From positions 1 through 64,000 of the forward strand of contig NZ_SJPO01000012.1 in the NCBI RefSeq assembly GCF_007859935.1: a DNA stretch of 64,000 nucleotides, given 5' to 3'. The DNA is from Posidoniimonas polymericola. GTDB lineage: Bacteria > Planctomycetota > Planctomycetia > Pirellulales > Lacipirellulaceae. Positions 56,256 through 64,000 of the stretch are shown here, piece after piece. A program made the translations under genes and the position numbers. The notes under the pieces were generated by a model. That model did no database searches. It saw only the letters and a list, made by a program, of their open reading frames with translations, and had not been told where the DNA came from. Numbering within the stretch: position 1 is the stretch's first letter; each line of letters opens with the position of its first letter.

Positions 56256-56279
56256 GTCCCACGGCTGGCGCCGTGGGCT
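56256..56279 (-). repeat. Palindromic repeat, inverted variant
   Basis: On the minus strand it reads AGCCCACGGCGCCAGCCGTG plus GGAC, a few-base variant of the 55291 and 56169 copies. It lies between the rpoD stop and its terminator. Confidence 0.55.
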
Positions 56280-56292
56280 GCTCAGCGGTTCA

Positions 56293-57963
56293 CTAAGCCG
56301 CCGCCTCCAGCGGGTCGAAGCCCTCAACCATCGCGACGCCCTCGGGGACGAAGCTGTTGAGCATCTGGCTGCGGACCGGGTTCTGCAGCTTGCTGACCGC
56401 CTTGGCCTCGATCTGGCGGACCCGCTCGCGGGTCACCTTGAAGATGCGGCCCACTTCCTCCAGCGTGTAGCTGTAGCCGTCGGCCAGGCCGTAGCGGAGG
56501 CGGATAATCTCCCGCTCGCGGAAGGTGAGCGTCTTGAGCAATTCCTCGATCCGCTCACGCAGCAAGCCGTTGTTGGCCAGCTTCCAGGGGTTCTCGACCG
56601 CGTTGTCCTCGACGAACTCGCCGAAGCTGCAGTCGTCGCCGTCGCCGACCGGGCGGTCGAGGCTGACCGGGTGGCGGCCGATGTCCAGCACGCGTTCGGT
56701 CTCCTCCAGCGGGATGCCGGCGGCCAGGGCGGTCTCCTCGGTGGTCGGCTCGCGGCCCATCTCCTGCTGCAGCTTCTTGGCCGTGTTGCGGAGCTTGGTC
56801 AGCACGTCGATCATGTGCACAGGAATACGAATTGTGCGGGCCTGGTCGGCGATCGCCCGGGTGATCGCCTGGCGGATCCACCACGTTGCGTAGGTGCTGA
56901 ACTTGAAGCCGCGGCGGTACTCGTACTTGTCAACCGCCCGCATCAAGCCGGTGTTGCCCTCCTGGATGAGGTCGAGGAACGACAGGCCGCGGTTGCGGTA
57001 CTTCTTGGCGATTGACACCACCAGCCGCAGGTTGCCGCTGGAGAGCTGACGCTTGGCGCCCTCGAAGTCGGAGAACTGGCGGCGCAGCTGGCTGGCCCGC
57101 TTGCGGAGGCTCGACGGGCTCTCGAGGGTGCGGCGCATGAGCTGCAGGAGCTCGGCGCGGACGCTGGCGATCTTGTCGGCGGGGGCGCCGGTCGCCTTGA
57201 GCTCGCGGAGCTCGGCGGTGACGGCGTCCATCCGCTTGGCGTACTCTTCGAGCTCGGCGATCAGCGGCGTGACCCGGCGGCTGCGGAGGCTCAGCTCCTC
57301 AACCAGGATCAGCATCTTCTCTCGGCGCCGCAGGTAGCGGGTGCGGGCGTCGGCCTTCACCTCGGCGCTCTGACGGTGGTCGACCATCGCCGCGAAGTCA
57401 CGCCGCTGCGCGTCCATCAGCGTGCGGAGGGTCGCCAGGTTCTGCGGCATGCGGGCCGAGATCTGATCCTTGGTCAGACGCTCGGTGAGCGACACCTTGA
57501 TCGTGCGGTCGAACGGCAGCTCGCCGGAGTGGACCTTCTCGAGCGTCTTGACGGTGGCCTCGAGGGCGTAGAACGAGCGGAGCAGGTTGCGGCGGAACCG
57601 CTTGCGGGTCAGCTCGATCTTCTTCGCCAGGCCGATCTCCTCGTCACGCGACAGCAGCGGGATCTCCGCCATCTGGGACAGGTACATGCGGATCGGGTCG
57701 CTGTTGCCGCTAGGGAGCATGTCCTGCAGCAGGTGCGAGCGGTCGCCGCGGTCGTTCGAGGGGCGTTCCTCCGCCAGCTCGGCGGGGCGGCACTCGTCGT
57801 AGAGCTCGACCCCGAGTCCGTCGAGGGCGTTGAGCAGGGCTTCGATCTTCTCCACGCCCTCGGTCTCGTCGGGCAGGTAGGGGAAGACCTGTTGGTAGGA
57901 GAGCTGGCCGGTGCTCTTGGCCAGGTCGATCAGTTCGCGCAGCGTGGTATCGGCTTGGGTCAT
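56293..57963 (-). CDS. rpoD: RNA polymerase primary sigma factor (RpoD/SigA)
   Basis: Housekeeping sigma-70, 556 residues from ATG 57963. Region 1.1 is short ([16 protein letters not shown]), region 1.2 has [19 protein letters not shown], and a long non-conserved region follows (about 135-270). Region 2 is clear ([40 protein letters not shown]), as is region 4 ([15 protein letters not shown] and [20 protein letters not shown]). It is downstream of dnaG on the same strand, as in the macromolecular-synthesis operon, though rpsU is not next to them. The intrinsic terminator lies at 56201-56234. Confidence 0.95.
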   Translation of the reverse strand: MTQADTTLRELIDLAKSTGQLSYQQVFPYLPDETEGVEKIEALLNALDGLGVELYDECRPAELAEERPSNDRGDRSHLLQDMLPSGNSDPIRMYLSQMAEIPLLSRDEEIGLAKKIELTRKRFRRNLLRSFYALEATVKTLEKVHSGELPFDRTIKVSLTERLTKDQISARMPQNLATLRTLMDAQRRDFAAMVDHRQSAEVKADARTRYLRRREKMLILVEELSLRSRRVTPLIAELEEYAKRMDAVTAELRELKATGAPADKIASVRAELLQLMRRTLESPSSLRKRASQLRRQFSDFEGAKRQLSSGNLRLVVSIAKKYRNRGLSFLDLIQEGNTGLMRAVDKYEYRRGFKFSTYATWWIRQAITRAIADQARTIRIPVHMIDVLTKLRNTAKKLQQEMGREPTTEETALAAGIPLEETERVLDIGRHPVSLDRPVGDGDDCSFGEFVEDNAVENPWKLANNGLLRERIEELLKTLTFREREIIRLRYGLADGYSYTLEEVGRIFKVTRERVRQIEAKAVSKLQNPVRSQMLNSFVPEGVAMVEGFDPLEAAA

Positions 57964-58073
57964 ATCGCTTCGACTCCTCTCGCACATCCTGTGCGTCTAA
58001 GTGAGGTGACGTTTCACGCGGTGGTCGCGCGCCGCTCGGGTCACGGCGCGCCCGCGTGATCCGGCCAGACCCC

Positions 58074-60167
58074 CTACCCTTCCGTGGGCAAGGACCCCGT
58101 CTGCCGGTTCTTTTCGCTCTTGAGGTTCTCGAAGAACCTAATCAACTCCTCGTCCTTCTGGTTTTCGCTAAGGCTTGACTCGAGCTGAGCGGCTTTGTGT
58201 TTTGCGCGTTGCAGCGCGTCTTGTTTCTGCTGCTCTCTGTCAATTGCATCGGATAGCCGCCGGAGCTTGTCGCCGGCGCTCTTGGCCTGGGCGTCGTCGT
58301 CGATGGCGACTAGGGCGCTCTTGAGCCGCTCGTTGGGCAGGGCGTCGAGCACCCAGTGGAGGCTGACCTGGCCCTCGACCTCCAACGCGTCGCGGCACGC
58401 CAGGAACAACGCCTGGCCGGTCGACGACTCGATCGAGTCGAGCGGGATCGACTCCGAGATGCGGCGGGCGCAGTCGTTGTCGAGCAGCATCAGCTCCAGC
58501 AGCTCGCGGTCGTTGGCGGTAAGCTTGGCCGGCAGGTTCGAGGTCGGCTCGACGGCGTCCGCGGAGCCTCGCTCCACGCTGTCGAACGACGCGGCGTCGA
58601 GGTCGGGCTCGCCGAGGGCGTCGCCGGGGAAGTGCTCCTCGGCGTTCTCGTAGGCCGAGTCCATCAACGCGGCGTTTGGGTCGGAGTCCGCGGCGGGGCG
58701 GGCCGGCTTCGGGGCGGCCGCCCGCGAAGCGTTGGGCCGCGGCTTGGACGGTTGCGGATTCGTTGGTTGGGGCGCCTGGCGGACCAACGGCTTGCTCGCC
58801 CGCTCCTGACGCAGCGCGACCAGCCGGGCCTGCAGGTGCTCCTGCGGCAGGCGGAGCCGACCCGACAGGGCGCTCAGCAGCGACTGCTCGCGGAGCATCG
58901 CGGCGGTGTTCGCCATGCCGGTCGGAACCTTGGCCAGCGTGGCCAGGACATCCTCGGCGGCGCGCGTCGCGGCGTGCGTGTTGTGGAGAGTAACCAATCC
59001 GTTGGTCGCTGTATTGAGTTTGTGTTGCAGGGCGTCCGGGGCGTTGGCGAGCAACTTCCGGAAGGCCTCGACGCCGCACCCATCCTTGGGTCCTTCCTTA
59101 GGCGTAGCAATAAAATCACATGGATCGAGGTTTTCAGGCAAGGTCAGAATCCGCAGATCGACCTGATTTGTCACAAAGAGTTCGAGCACCTCGCTAGCAC
59201 GCCGCTGCCCGGCGGCGTCGCCGTCGAGCACCAGCGCGACGCTATCAGTGAACCGCTGGATGAGCTTGAGGTGGGTCTCGCCGAGGGCCGTGCCGCAGCA
59301 CGCCACGACGTTCGTCAGGCCGTTTTGGTGGGCCATCACGACGTCCGTGTAGCCCTCCATCACCGTCAGGAAGCCCTCCTTCTGCACGGCGTCCCGGGCG
59401 ATGTGCAGGGCGTACAGCTGGTTGCTCTTGGAGTAGAGCGGGGTCTCGGGTGAGTTGACGTACTTGCCGCCGGCGTTCTCTGCTAGCTGCGGCAGGATCC
59501 GCCCGCCGAAGGCGATCGGCCGCGACTGCAGGTCGTGGATCGGGAACATCACGCGGCCGCGGAAGAAGTCGTAAGCGCCGCTCTTGTTCTCGCGCTCGCG
59601 GACCAGGCCGACCCGCGCCAGCACCGCCTGCGAGAAGCCGTGGGCGGTGGCCTTGTTCTTCAGCCAGTCCCAGCTGTCGGGGGCGAAGCCGATGCGGTGC
59701 CGTTCGATGCTGTCGGCGTCGATGCCGCGGCCGGCCAGGTAGTCGCGGGCCGGCGCCGCCTCGGGGCTCTCGACCAGGCAGCGGTAGAACATCTGCTCGG
59801 CGTACGCCATCGCGGCGAACAGGGTCTTCTTGTCGCCCGGTCCGCCCGGCTGGGCCGCCTTGCCGCGGGCCGGGGCCAGGCTGACGCCGACGCGGTCGGC
59901 CAGCAGCTCGAGCGCCTCGCGGAAGCCAATGCCGTCCCGCTTCATGACGAAGCTGAAGACGTCGCCGCCGATATCGCAGACCCAGCACCGCCAGCTCTGC
60001 CGCTCCTGGTTGATGGTCAGGCTCGGCTTGGTGTCGTCGTGCCAGGGGCAGCGGCAAACGTAGTTGCGACCCTGCCGGCGGAGCTCGTACGACTCGCCCA
60101 CCACGTCGACAATGTCGACCTGCTGGCGGACTACCTCCTTGGCGTCGAGTGGGCTGGCGTTGCTCAT
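58074..60167 (-). CDS. dnaG: DNA primase
   Basis: Synthesises RNA primers for replication; 697 residues. The N-terminal CHC2 zinc finger has CRCPWHDDTKPS and WRCWVCDIGG. The Toprim domain has MEGYTDVVMAHQNGLTNVV and LVLDGDAAGQRRA. The C-terminal helicase-interaction region (about 450-697) is variable and includes a Pro/Ala-rich segment (about 455-500). It starts at ATG 60167. It is 110 bp upstream of rpoD and probably co-transcribed. Confidence 0.96.
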   Translation of the reverse strand: MSNASPLDAKEVVRQQVDIVDVVGESYELRRQGRNYVCRCPWHDDTKPSLTINQERQSWRCWVCDIGGDVFSFVMKRDGIGFREALELLADRVGVSLAPARGKAAQPGGPGDKKTLFAAMAYAEQMFYRCLVESPEAAPARDYLAGRGIDADSIERHRIGFAPDSWDWLKNKATAHGFSQAVLARVGLVRERENKSGAYDFFRGRVMFPIHDLQSRPIAFGGRILPQLAENAGGKYVNSPETPLYSKSNQLYALHIARDAVQKEGFLTVMEGYTDVVMAHQNGLTNVVACCGTALGETHLKLIQRFTDSVALVLDGDAAGQRRASEVLELFVTNQVDLRILTLPENLDPCDFIATPKEGPKDGCGVEAFRKLLANAPDALQHKLNTATNGLVTLHNTHAATRAAEDVLATLAKVPTGMANTAAMLREQSLLSALSGRLRLPQEHLQARLVALRQERASKPLVRQAPQPTNPQPSKPRPNASRAAAPKPARPAADSDPNAALMDSAYENAEEHFPGDALGEPDLDAASFDSVERGSADAVEPTSNLPAKLTANDRELLELMLLDNDCARRISESIPLDSIESSTGQALFLACRDALEVEGQVSLHWVLDALPNERLKSALVAIDDDAQAKSAGDKLRRLSDAIDREQQKQDALQRAKHKAAQLESSLSENQKDEELIRFFENLKSEKNRQTGSLPTEG

Positions 60168-60308
60168 CCGTGAACGAGAGTCTCGGGCCCGGCGTGGTGC
60201 GTCGGTGCGTGGGCCGGTTAATGGGGCCGGTTAGTGGCGCGACCGATTCGAAGAACTCGGCCCGTCCGGACGGATCGGGCGCGGCCGCCGCGTCAGTGTA
60301 ACGCCGCG

Positions 60309-61550
60309 TCAGTCGAGCTTGGTAGGCGCCTCGTCGGCGTACGGCTTCAAGCCGACCTCGACGTCCATGCTCTTCTCGACGACCTGGCCCTGCTCGACCC
60401 GCTTGACCAGCACCGTGGCGGTCGAGCCGATCTGGGTATTGGCGATCGTGCGGCTGAGCATCGTGGGGTTGGTCGCCTCGTGGTTGTTCCAGCGGAGGAT
60501 AACGTCGAACCGCTGGATGCCGGCCAGGCCGGCCGGGCCGTCGGCCACAACGTCGGCGATCAGCACGCCCTGGCCCTGCTCGAGCTCGAGCTTGCGGCGG
60601 ACGCGTTCGGGCACGGCGCTCGGCTGCACGCCGAGGTAGCCGCGTTCGATATAGCCCTTGTCGCGGAGCTGCTCGTACTTCTCCCGCGCGATTGCCGACG
60701 GGATGGCGAAGCTCACGCCCTGGTAGGTCTCGCCGAGGATCGCCGTGTTGATCCCCACGACGCGGCCCTCGAGGTCGACCAGCGGCCCGCCGCTGTTGCC
60801 CGGGTTCACGGCGACGTCCGTCTGCAGGTACTCCTGGTAGACGCTGGCCGTACGGATGCCGTTCTGGCTGCTGCGGTGCTTCGCGCTGACGATGCCGAAG
60901 GTGATGCTGCGGCTGAGGCCGAACGGGCTGCCCATCGCCCAGACCATGTCGCCGAGCTCCATGAGGTCGCTGTCGCCCCAGCTGGCGGCAATCAGGTTCT
61001 CGGCGTTGACCTTAAGCACGGCGAGGTCGGTCGCGCGGTCGTAGCCGATCACCGCGGCGTCGAGGTCGCGGCCGTCGTCAAGCTGCACCCGCAGCCCCTT
61101 GGCGTCCTCGACGACGTGGAAGTTGGTCAGGATGAATCCTGCCTCGTCCATGATCACGCCCGAGCCCTGGCCGTCGGTGCCGCGGAAGTGGGGCCGGTAG
61201 ATATTGACCACCGACGGGCCGACCTTCTTGGCGACCATCCGCGAGGCGAGGGCAAAGTCCTGCAGCCGGGGGCGGAGGTCGCCGAGGATCTCGCCCGCGG
61301 CGTCGTGCTCGGCCTTGAGGGTGTTGTAGCGGGCCGTGTACCAGAACTGCCCCGCCAGGTACGGCCCGGCCGCCACGGCGCACAGCACCGCGAACACGAG
61401 CGTCAGCCGCCAGATGCGGTTGGCGAAGGCGTACGGGTCGGGGTCGCGCAGCTGCAGGTTCGGCTTGTCGAACATCTGCCGCTCCGACTCGGCGAGCGGC
61501 TCATCGATGGCGGAGGGCAACGCTACCTCCTCAGATGGCGGGTGAGACAT
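60309..61550 (-). CDS. HtrA/DegP-like trypsin-type serine protease with PDZ domain
   Basis: 413 residues. About 45 cytosolic residues precede one transmembrane anchor (about 47-70). A short coiled linker is followed by the protease domain with His in LTNFHVVEDA, Asp in DRATDLAVLKV and Ser in NPGNSGGPLVD, then one PDZ domain (about 310-395, YLGVQPSAVPERVRR). Predicted periplasmic quality-control protease. A promoter with perfect TATAAT lies upstream. Confidence 0.93.
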   Translation of the reverse strand: MSHPPSEEVALPSAIDEPLAESERQMFDKPNLQLRDPDPYAFANRIWRLTLVFAVLCAVAAGPYLAGQFWYTARYNTLKAEHDAAGEILGDLRPRLQDFALASRMVAKKVGPSVVNIYRPHFRGTDGQGSGVIMDEAGFILTNFHVVEDAKGLRVQLDDGRDLDAAVIGYDRATDLAVLKVNAENLIAASWGDSDLMELGDMVWAMGSPFGLSRSITFGIVSAKHRSSQNGIRTASVYQEYLQTDVAVNPGNSGGPLVDLEGRVVGINTAILGETYQGVSFAIPSAIAREKYEQLRDKGYIERGYLGVQPSAVPERVRRKLELEQGQGVLIADVVADGPAGLAGIQRFDVILRWNNHEATNPTMLSRTIANTQIGSTATVLVKRVEQGQVVEKSMDVEVGLKPYADEAPTKLD

Positions 61551-61615
61551 CGGCGTCGAAGTTCTTGTTCGTTCGTCTGCGGCGAATACGCCATCCGGAA
61601 AAGCGAGCGATTTTC

Positions 61616-61644
61616 ATTATAGCGGACGCGGGCCGCGTGGTCAG
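61616..61644 (-). promoter_or_regulatory. Sigma-70-type promoter for the HtrA gene
   Basis: On the minus strand, CTGACC (61644-61639), a 17-nt spacer and TATAAT (61621-61616). The transcript would start about 60 nt before the ATG at 61550. Confidence 0.5.
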
Positions 61645-61803
61645 CAAATCGACGCAGCAGAAAAAACCCTGCCCGTACAGCCGCTCCAATCCGCGCCACC
61701 CTCTCCACATTTCGCAGATCCCCGCTGCGCCCGCACAAATGGAAGCTAGGGTTGTGGAGGTTCCACGCCCCCCGATCGTTCTGCGACCAAGGACTACACG
61801 ACC

Positions 61804-62934
61804 ATGTCGGACACGCTCGACAGTTTGCCCGGATTCGACGGGGGCGACACCCAATTTGCGGAGGAGCCCACCGGCCCTGTCTGCGAAAAGTGCGAATGCG
61901 CCCTGCCGGATGGCAAGCTCTCGGCCTGCCCGTCTTGCGGCTGGTACGCGTCGCTCGGGATCCACGTCGACATCGCCCCCGAATGGGAGCAGGCGTGCTC
62001 CGGGCAGCCAACCAGCGGCCCGAGCAAGAGCCACGCGGAGGTCTGGGCGACCCTGGTCCCCAAGTGGGGCTGGCTCCTGATCGGCACGACGCTAGCCGTC
62101 GCGGCACTTAGCCTCGGCGTGCGGCTCTACACGGTCGAGGACCCGGCGCTCCGCACCGTGTGGGCGGTCTGCCAGCTGCTGATCGGCGCCAGCCTGTTCG
62201 CCGCGTGCCACCTGCTGGCGTTCTTCATGGCCGCCTCGTCCGACACCGACATGGGCGTCATGGACCTGGTAGTGAGCCCGCTAAAGGGCTGGATGAAGAC
62301 CTTCGTCAAGCTCCCCGAGCGGTTCTGGGTTGTTAATTCGGCCAACATCACACTCAGCGCGACGCTGTTTGCGATGCTGATCATCGGCGGAATCCCCTAC
62401 GACGCGGTCTGGAACTGGGGCTTCAAGGCCCCGGCCAAGAAAAACCTGCTCGGCGCGATCGCCGAAAAGGCCGGCGGCAACGGCGACATGGACATGGAAG
62501 ATGCGCTCAACTCGTTCGCCGACGACGCCGCGGTTAGCGGCGCCCCGCTGCCAGGCGGCGGCAAGTCGGGCGTCCCCTCGGGGATCCCCGAACGCCAAGC
62601 CATCGACGCCCTGGTTATCGGCTACGAGCTGGCCCAAGACAGCTCGATCGACCGCCTGCTGCTGGCTACTGAGTACAACGGCAGGCTCTACTACGCCGGC
62701 CGGGTGTACCCGCAGTTTACCGAGGAGGAAGCCAAAGAGTTGCCGATGAAGTTCGCCCAGGCGAAGGCCCCTCGCCCGTTTGTGACGGTGCCCGGCTCGG
62801 CGACCTGGCTTGAGCCAAAGTTCACCTGCCGGGTGACCTACTCCCGCCGGGTCGAATCCGGGATGCTGCAGGGCATCATTTGGGAAGAGATGCTCGGCGA
62901 GGTCAAGCAGTCGTGGCTGACCCCGACCAAGTAG
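61804..62934 (+). CDS. Zinc-ribbon membrane protein with DNA-ligase C-terminal-like domain
   Basis: 376 residues from ATG 61804. An N-terminal zinc ribbon (C27, C30, C42, C45) precedes three hydrophobic segments (about 88-108, 119-143 and 178-200), a Gly-rich linker and a C-terminal domain (about 268-365). That domain, with LLLATEYNGRLYYAGRV, QFTEEEAKELPMKF and TWLEPKFTCRVTYSRR, follows the order and spacing of the ATP-dependent DNA-ligase C-terminal OB domain. No ligase catalytic KxDG motif is present. The role is unknown. Confidence 0.7.
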   Translation: MSDTLDSLPGFDGGDTQFAEEPTGPVCEKCECALPDGKLSACPSCGWYASLGIHVDIAPEWEQACSGQPTSGPSKSHAEVWATLVPKWGWLLIGTTLAVAALSLGVRLYTVEDPALRTVWAVCQLLIGASLFAACHLLAFFMAASSDTDMGVMDLVVSPLKGWMKTFVKLPERFWVVNSANITLSATLFAMLIIGGIPYDAVWNWGFKAPAKKNLLGAIAEKAGGNGDMDMEDALNSFADDAAVSGAPLPGGGKSGVPSGIPERQAIDALVIGYELAQDSSIDRLLLATEYNGRLYYAGRVYPQFTEEEAKELPMKFAQAKAPRPFVTVPGSATWLEPKFTCRVTYSRRVESGMLQGIIWEEMLGEVKQSWLTPTK

Positions 62935-62989
62935 GCGGCCCGGCCCAAACCGCTTGCATGCCGGCGCTGGTCGCAGCTACGCTCGTGGG

Positions 62990-63691
62990 ATGAATCCGGC
63001 CCGCTCCAGCATCTTTCCCCCGCCCAGCGAGGCCAGTCCCGAAGGGCTGGTGGCGATTGGTGGACGGCTCGACCCGGAGTGGCTGCTAGACGCCTACCGA
63101 CACGGCATCTTCCCGTGGCCCGACGACGACCACTCGCCGCTCTTGTGGTGGTCGCCCGACCCCCGCGCGGTGATCGAGCTCGACGGCCTGCACGTCTCGC
63201 GGCGGCTGCGGCGGCGCCTCCGCTCGGGCCGGTTCCGGGTGACGCTCAACCAGGCGTTCGACAGGGTGATGCAGGGCTGCGCTTCGGCCCCCGACCGCCG
63301 TGGCGGGACCTGGATCACGACGCACATGAAGGTCGCCTACGGTCGCATGCACGAGTTGGGCCACGCGCACAGCGTCGAGGTGTGGCGCGATAACCAACTA
63401 GTCGGCGGGGTCTACGGCGTCTCGATCGGGGGGGCCTTCGCCGCCGAGTCGATGTTCCACCTCGAGACCGACGCCTCAAAGGTGGCGCTCGCCAGCCTGG
63501 TCGCGCACCTCGCCGCCCGGGGGCACGGGCTGCTCGACATCCAGCAGTGGACCGAGCACACCGGCAGCATGGGCGCCGTAGAGATCAGCCGCGGCGAGTT
63601 CGTCGACCGCCTGGCCGCCGCCATCGCCAGGCCGGTCACCATGGGCTCCCAGCTAGATGGCGACCCGGCGGCCCTGGCCTCGCCCAGTTAG
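62990..63691 (+). CDS. aat: Leucyl/phenylalanyl-tRNA--protein transferase
   Basis: Adds Leu or Phe from aminoacyl-tRNA to proteins with N-terminal Arg or Lys, marking them for N-end-rule degradation by ClpAP. 233 residues from ATG 62990. Conserved blocks: FPPPSEASPEGLVAIGG, GIFPWPDDDHSPLLWWSP, TWITTHMKVAYGRMHELGHA and GVYGVSIGGAFAAESMFH. It is 55 bp after the ligase-like gene. Confidence 0.95.
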   Translation: MNPARSSIFPPPSEASPEGLVAIGGRLDPEWLLDAYRHGIFPWPDDDHSPLLWWSPDPRAVIELDGLHVSRRLRRRLRSGRFRVTLNQAFDRVMQGCASAPDRRGGTWITTHMKVAYGRMHELGHAHSVEVWRDNQLVGGVYGVSIGGAFAAESMFHLETDASKVALASLVAHLAARGHGLLDIQQWTEHTGSMGAVEISRGEFVDRLAAAIARPVTMGSQLDGDPAALASPS

Positions 63692-63714
63692 GCTGCGGGA
63701 TTACGCTGCAGGCT

Positions 63715-63875
63715 TAGAGCACTTTCCGAGTTGGCGTTCCGCTCGGGCTTGGCCTCTCGCACCGCTGCTTTGTCGGCCTGCATCGACGGGTAGCCACCGG
63801 CCTGCTTCGGCCTGGGCGCATCGGGGCGAGGAGCCTGCGCGGGACCGGAACGCCAACACGGAAAATGCTCTAGGC
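63715..63875. mobile_element. MITE-like inverted-repeat element, about 160 bp
   Basis: The left arm TAGAGCACTTTCCGAGTTGG (63715-63734, continuing to 63740) and the right arm (63844-63875) are inverted copies with about 4 mismatches over 30 bp. TA dinucleotides sit at the arm ends. The interior has no gene. The downstream minus-strand gene ends inside the right arm (stop 63872-63870). Consistent with a small non-autonomous element or a dispersed hairpin repeat. Confidence 0.5.
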
Positions 63876-64000
63876 GTCGGGTTCGGGCATCGGAGCAGTT
63901 TCGGGGGTGGAGTCGTCGGCCGGCTCTTGCCCTAGCAGACCAGCCAGCTTTGCTGCCCGCTTGGGGCGCCACCACTTGTGGAACGCGGCAATCGCCTCGC
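63870..64000 (-). CDS. C-terminal end of an unknown protein (partial)
   Basis: Only the last 42 residues are in the window; the gene starts beyond 64000. The visible part has a basic, Trp-containing stretch (EAIAAFHKWWRPKRAAKLA) followed by an acidic Pro/Thr/Asp tail ending MPEPDA. The stop codon lies within the right arm of the inverted-repeat element. No function can be inferred. Confidence 0.6.
   Translation of the reverse strand, partial: EAIAAFHKWWRPKRAAKLAGLLGQEPADDSTPETAPMPEPDA

Noticed and set aside
60234..61622. 462-codon plus-strand frame opposite the HtrA gene
   Set aside because: Antisense to a protease with a complete catalytic triad. No motif and an improbable composition.

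Overview
This 64 kb window looks like chromosome from a GC-rich planctomycete, most likely in or near the Pirellulales. The evidence is N-terminal NPFASP/NPYAS-type motifs in small hypothetical proteins, a large secreted protein with a dockerin-like repeat and PEP-CTERM-like tail, a DUF4332 protein, a complete Na+-NQR cluster, an archaeal-type peptidyl-tRNA hydrolase, and the many long open frames antisense to real genes that come with high GC. The lineage is inferred, not proven. No rRNA, tRNA, CRISPR array, prophage or transposase gene was recognised.

Layout. 175-4938 (minus): RND efflux pump and its adaptor. 5088-8473 (minus): DUF167 protein, CPBP protease, pgsA and rimO, facing an ImmA/IrrE-like gene with a putative operator. 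9431-14589: small membrane protein, receiver-like protein, two tandem secreted barrel-like paralogues, fatty-acid desaturase and a 51-residue membrane protein. 14600-17539 (minus): zinc-ribbon membrane protein and sucCD. 18336-25942 (plus): nqrABCDEF-apbE-nqrM, the Na+-translocating NADH:quinone oxidoreductase with its flavin-insertion and iron-maturation factors.

40140 down to 25977 (minus): twelve tightly packed exopolysaccharide genes. They encode an initiating sugar-phosphate transferase, GT4, a Wzz/GumC-like co-polymerase, a degenerate BY-kinase-like ATPase, flippase, O-antigen-ligase-like polymerase, GT2, WecG/TagA-type GT, a second GT2, an FAD oxidoreductase, a polysaccharide deacetylase and a GT87-like membrane protein. 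A near-consensus promoter lies about 200 bp upstream. A diguanylate cyclase gene diverges from the same intergenic region.

41411-47841: an SMC/YhaN-like ATPase that has lost its P-loop and carries DUF4332 modules, a Pth2 gene, a proline-rich secreted gene split by an in-frame stop, and a PQQ-type sugar dehydrogenase with a cytochrome c tail. 47896-54299 (minus): the large PEP-CTERM surface protein, a 54-residue basic protein, a cold-shock protein, a small winged-helix-like protein and an O6-alkylguanine methyltransferase. The cold-shock gene and the small winged-helix-like gene each carry a long leader with matching promoter geometry and matching sequence blocks. 54518-64000: two hypothetical genes, rpoD and dnaG, an HtrA protease, a zinc-ribbon membrane protein with a DNA-ligase-C-terminal-like domain, aat, a MITE-like inverted-repeat element, and the end of one gene running off the window.

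Most notable items: the duplicated leader RNA, the ligase-like domain on a membrane protein, the P-loop-less SMC-like protein, the degenerate GGDEF domain fused to the EPS initiating transferase, and the stop-split proline-rich gene.
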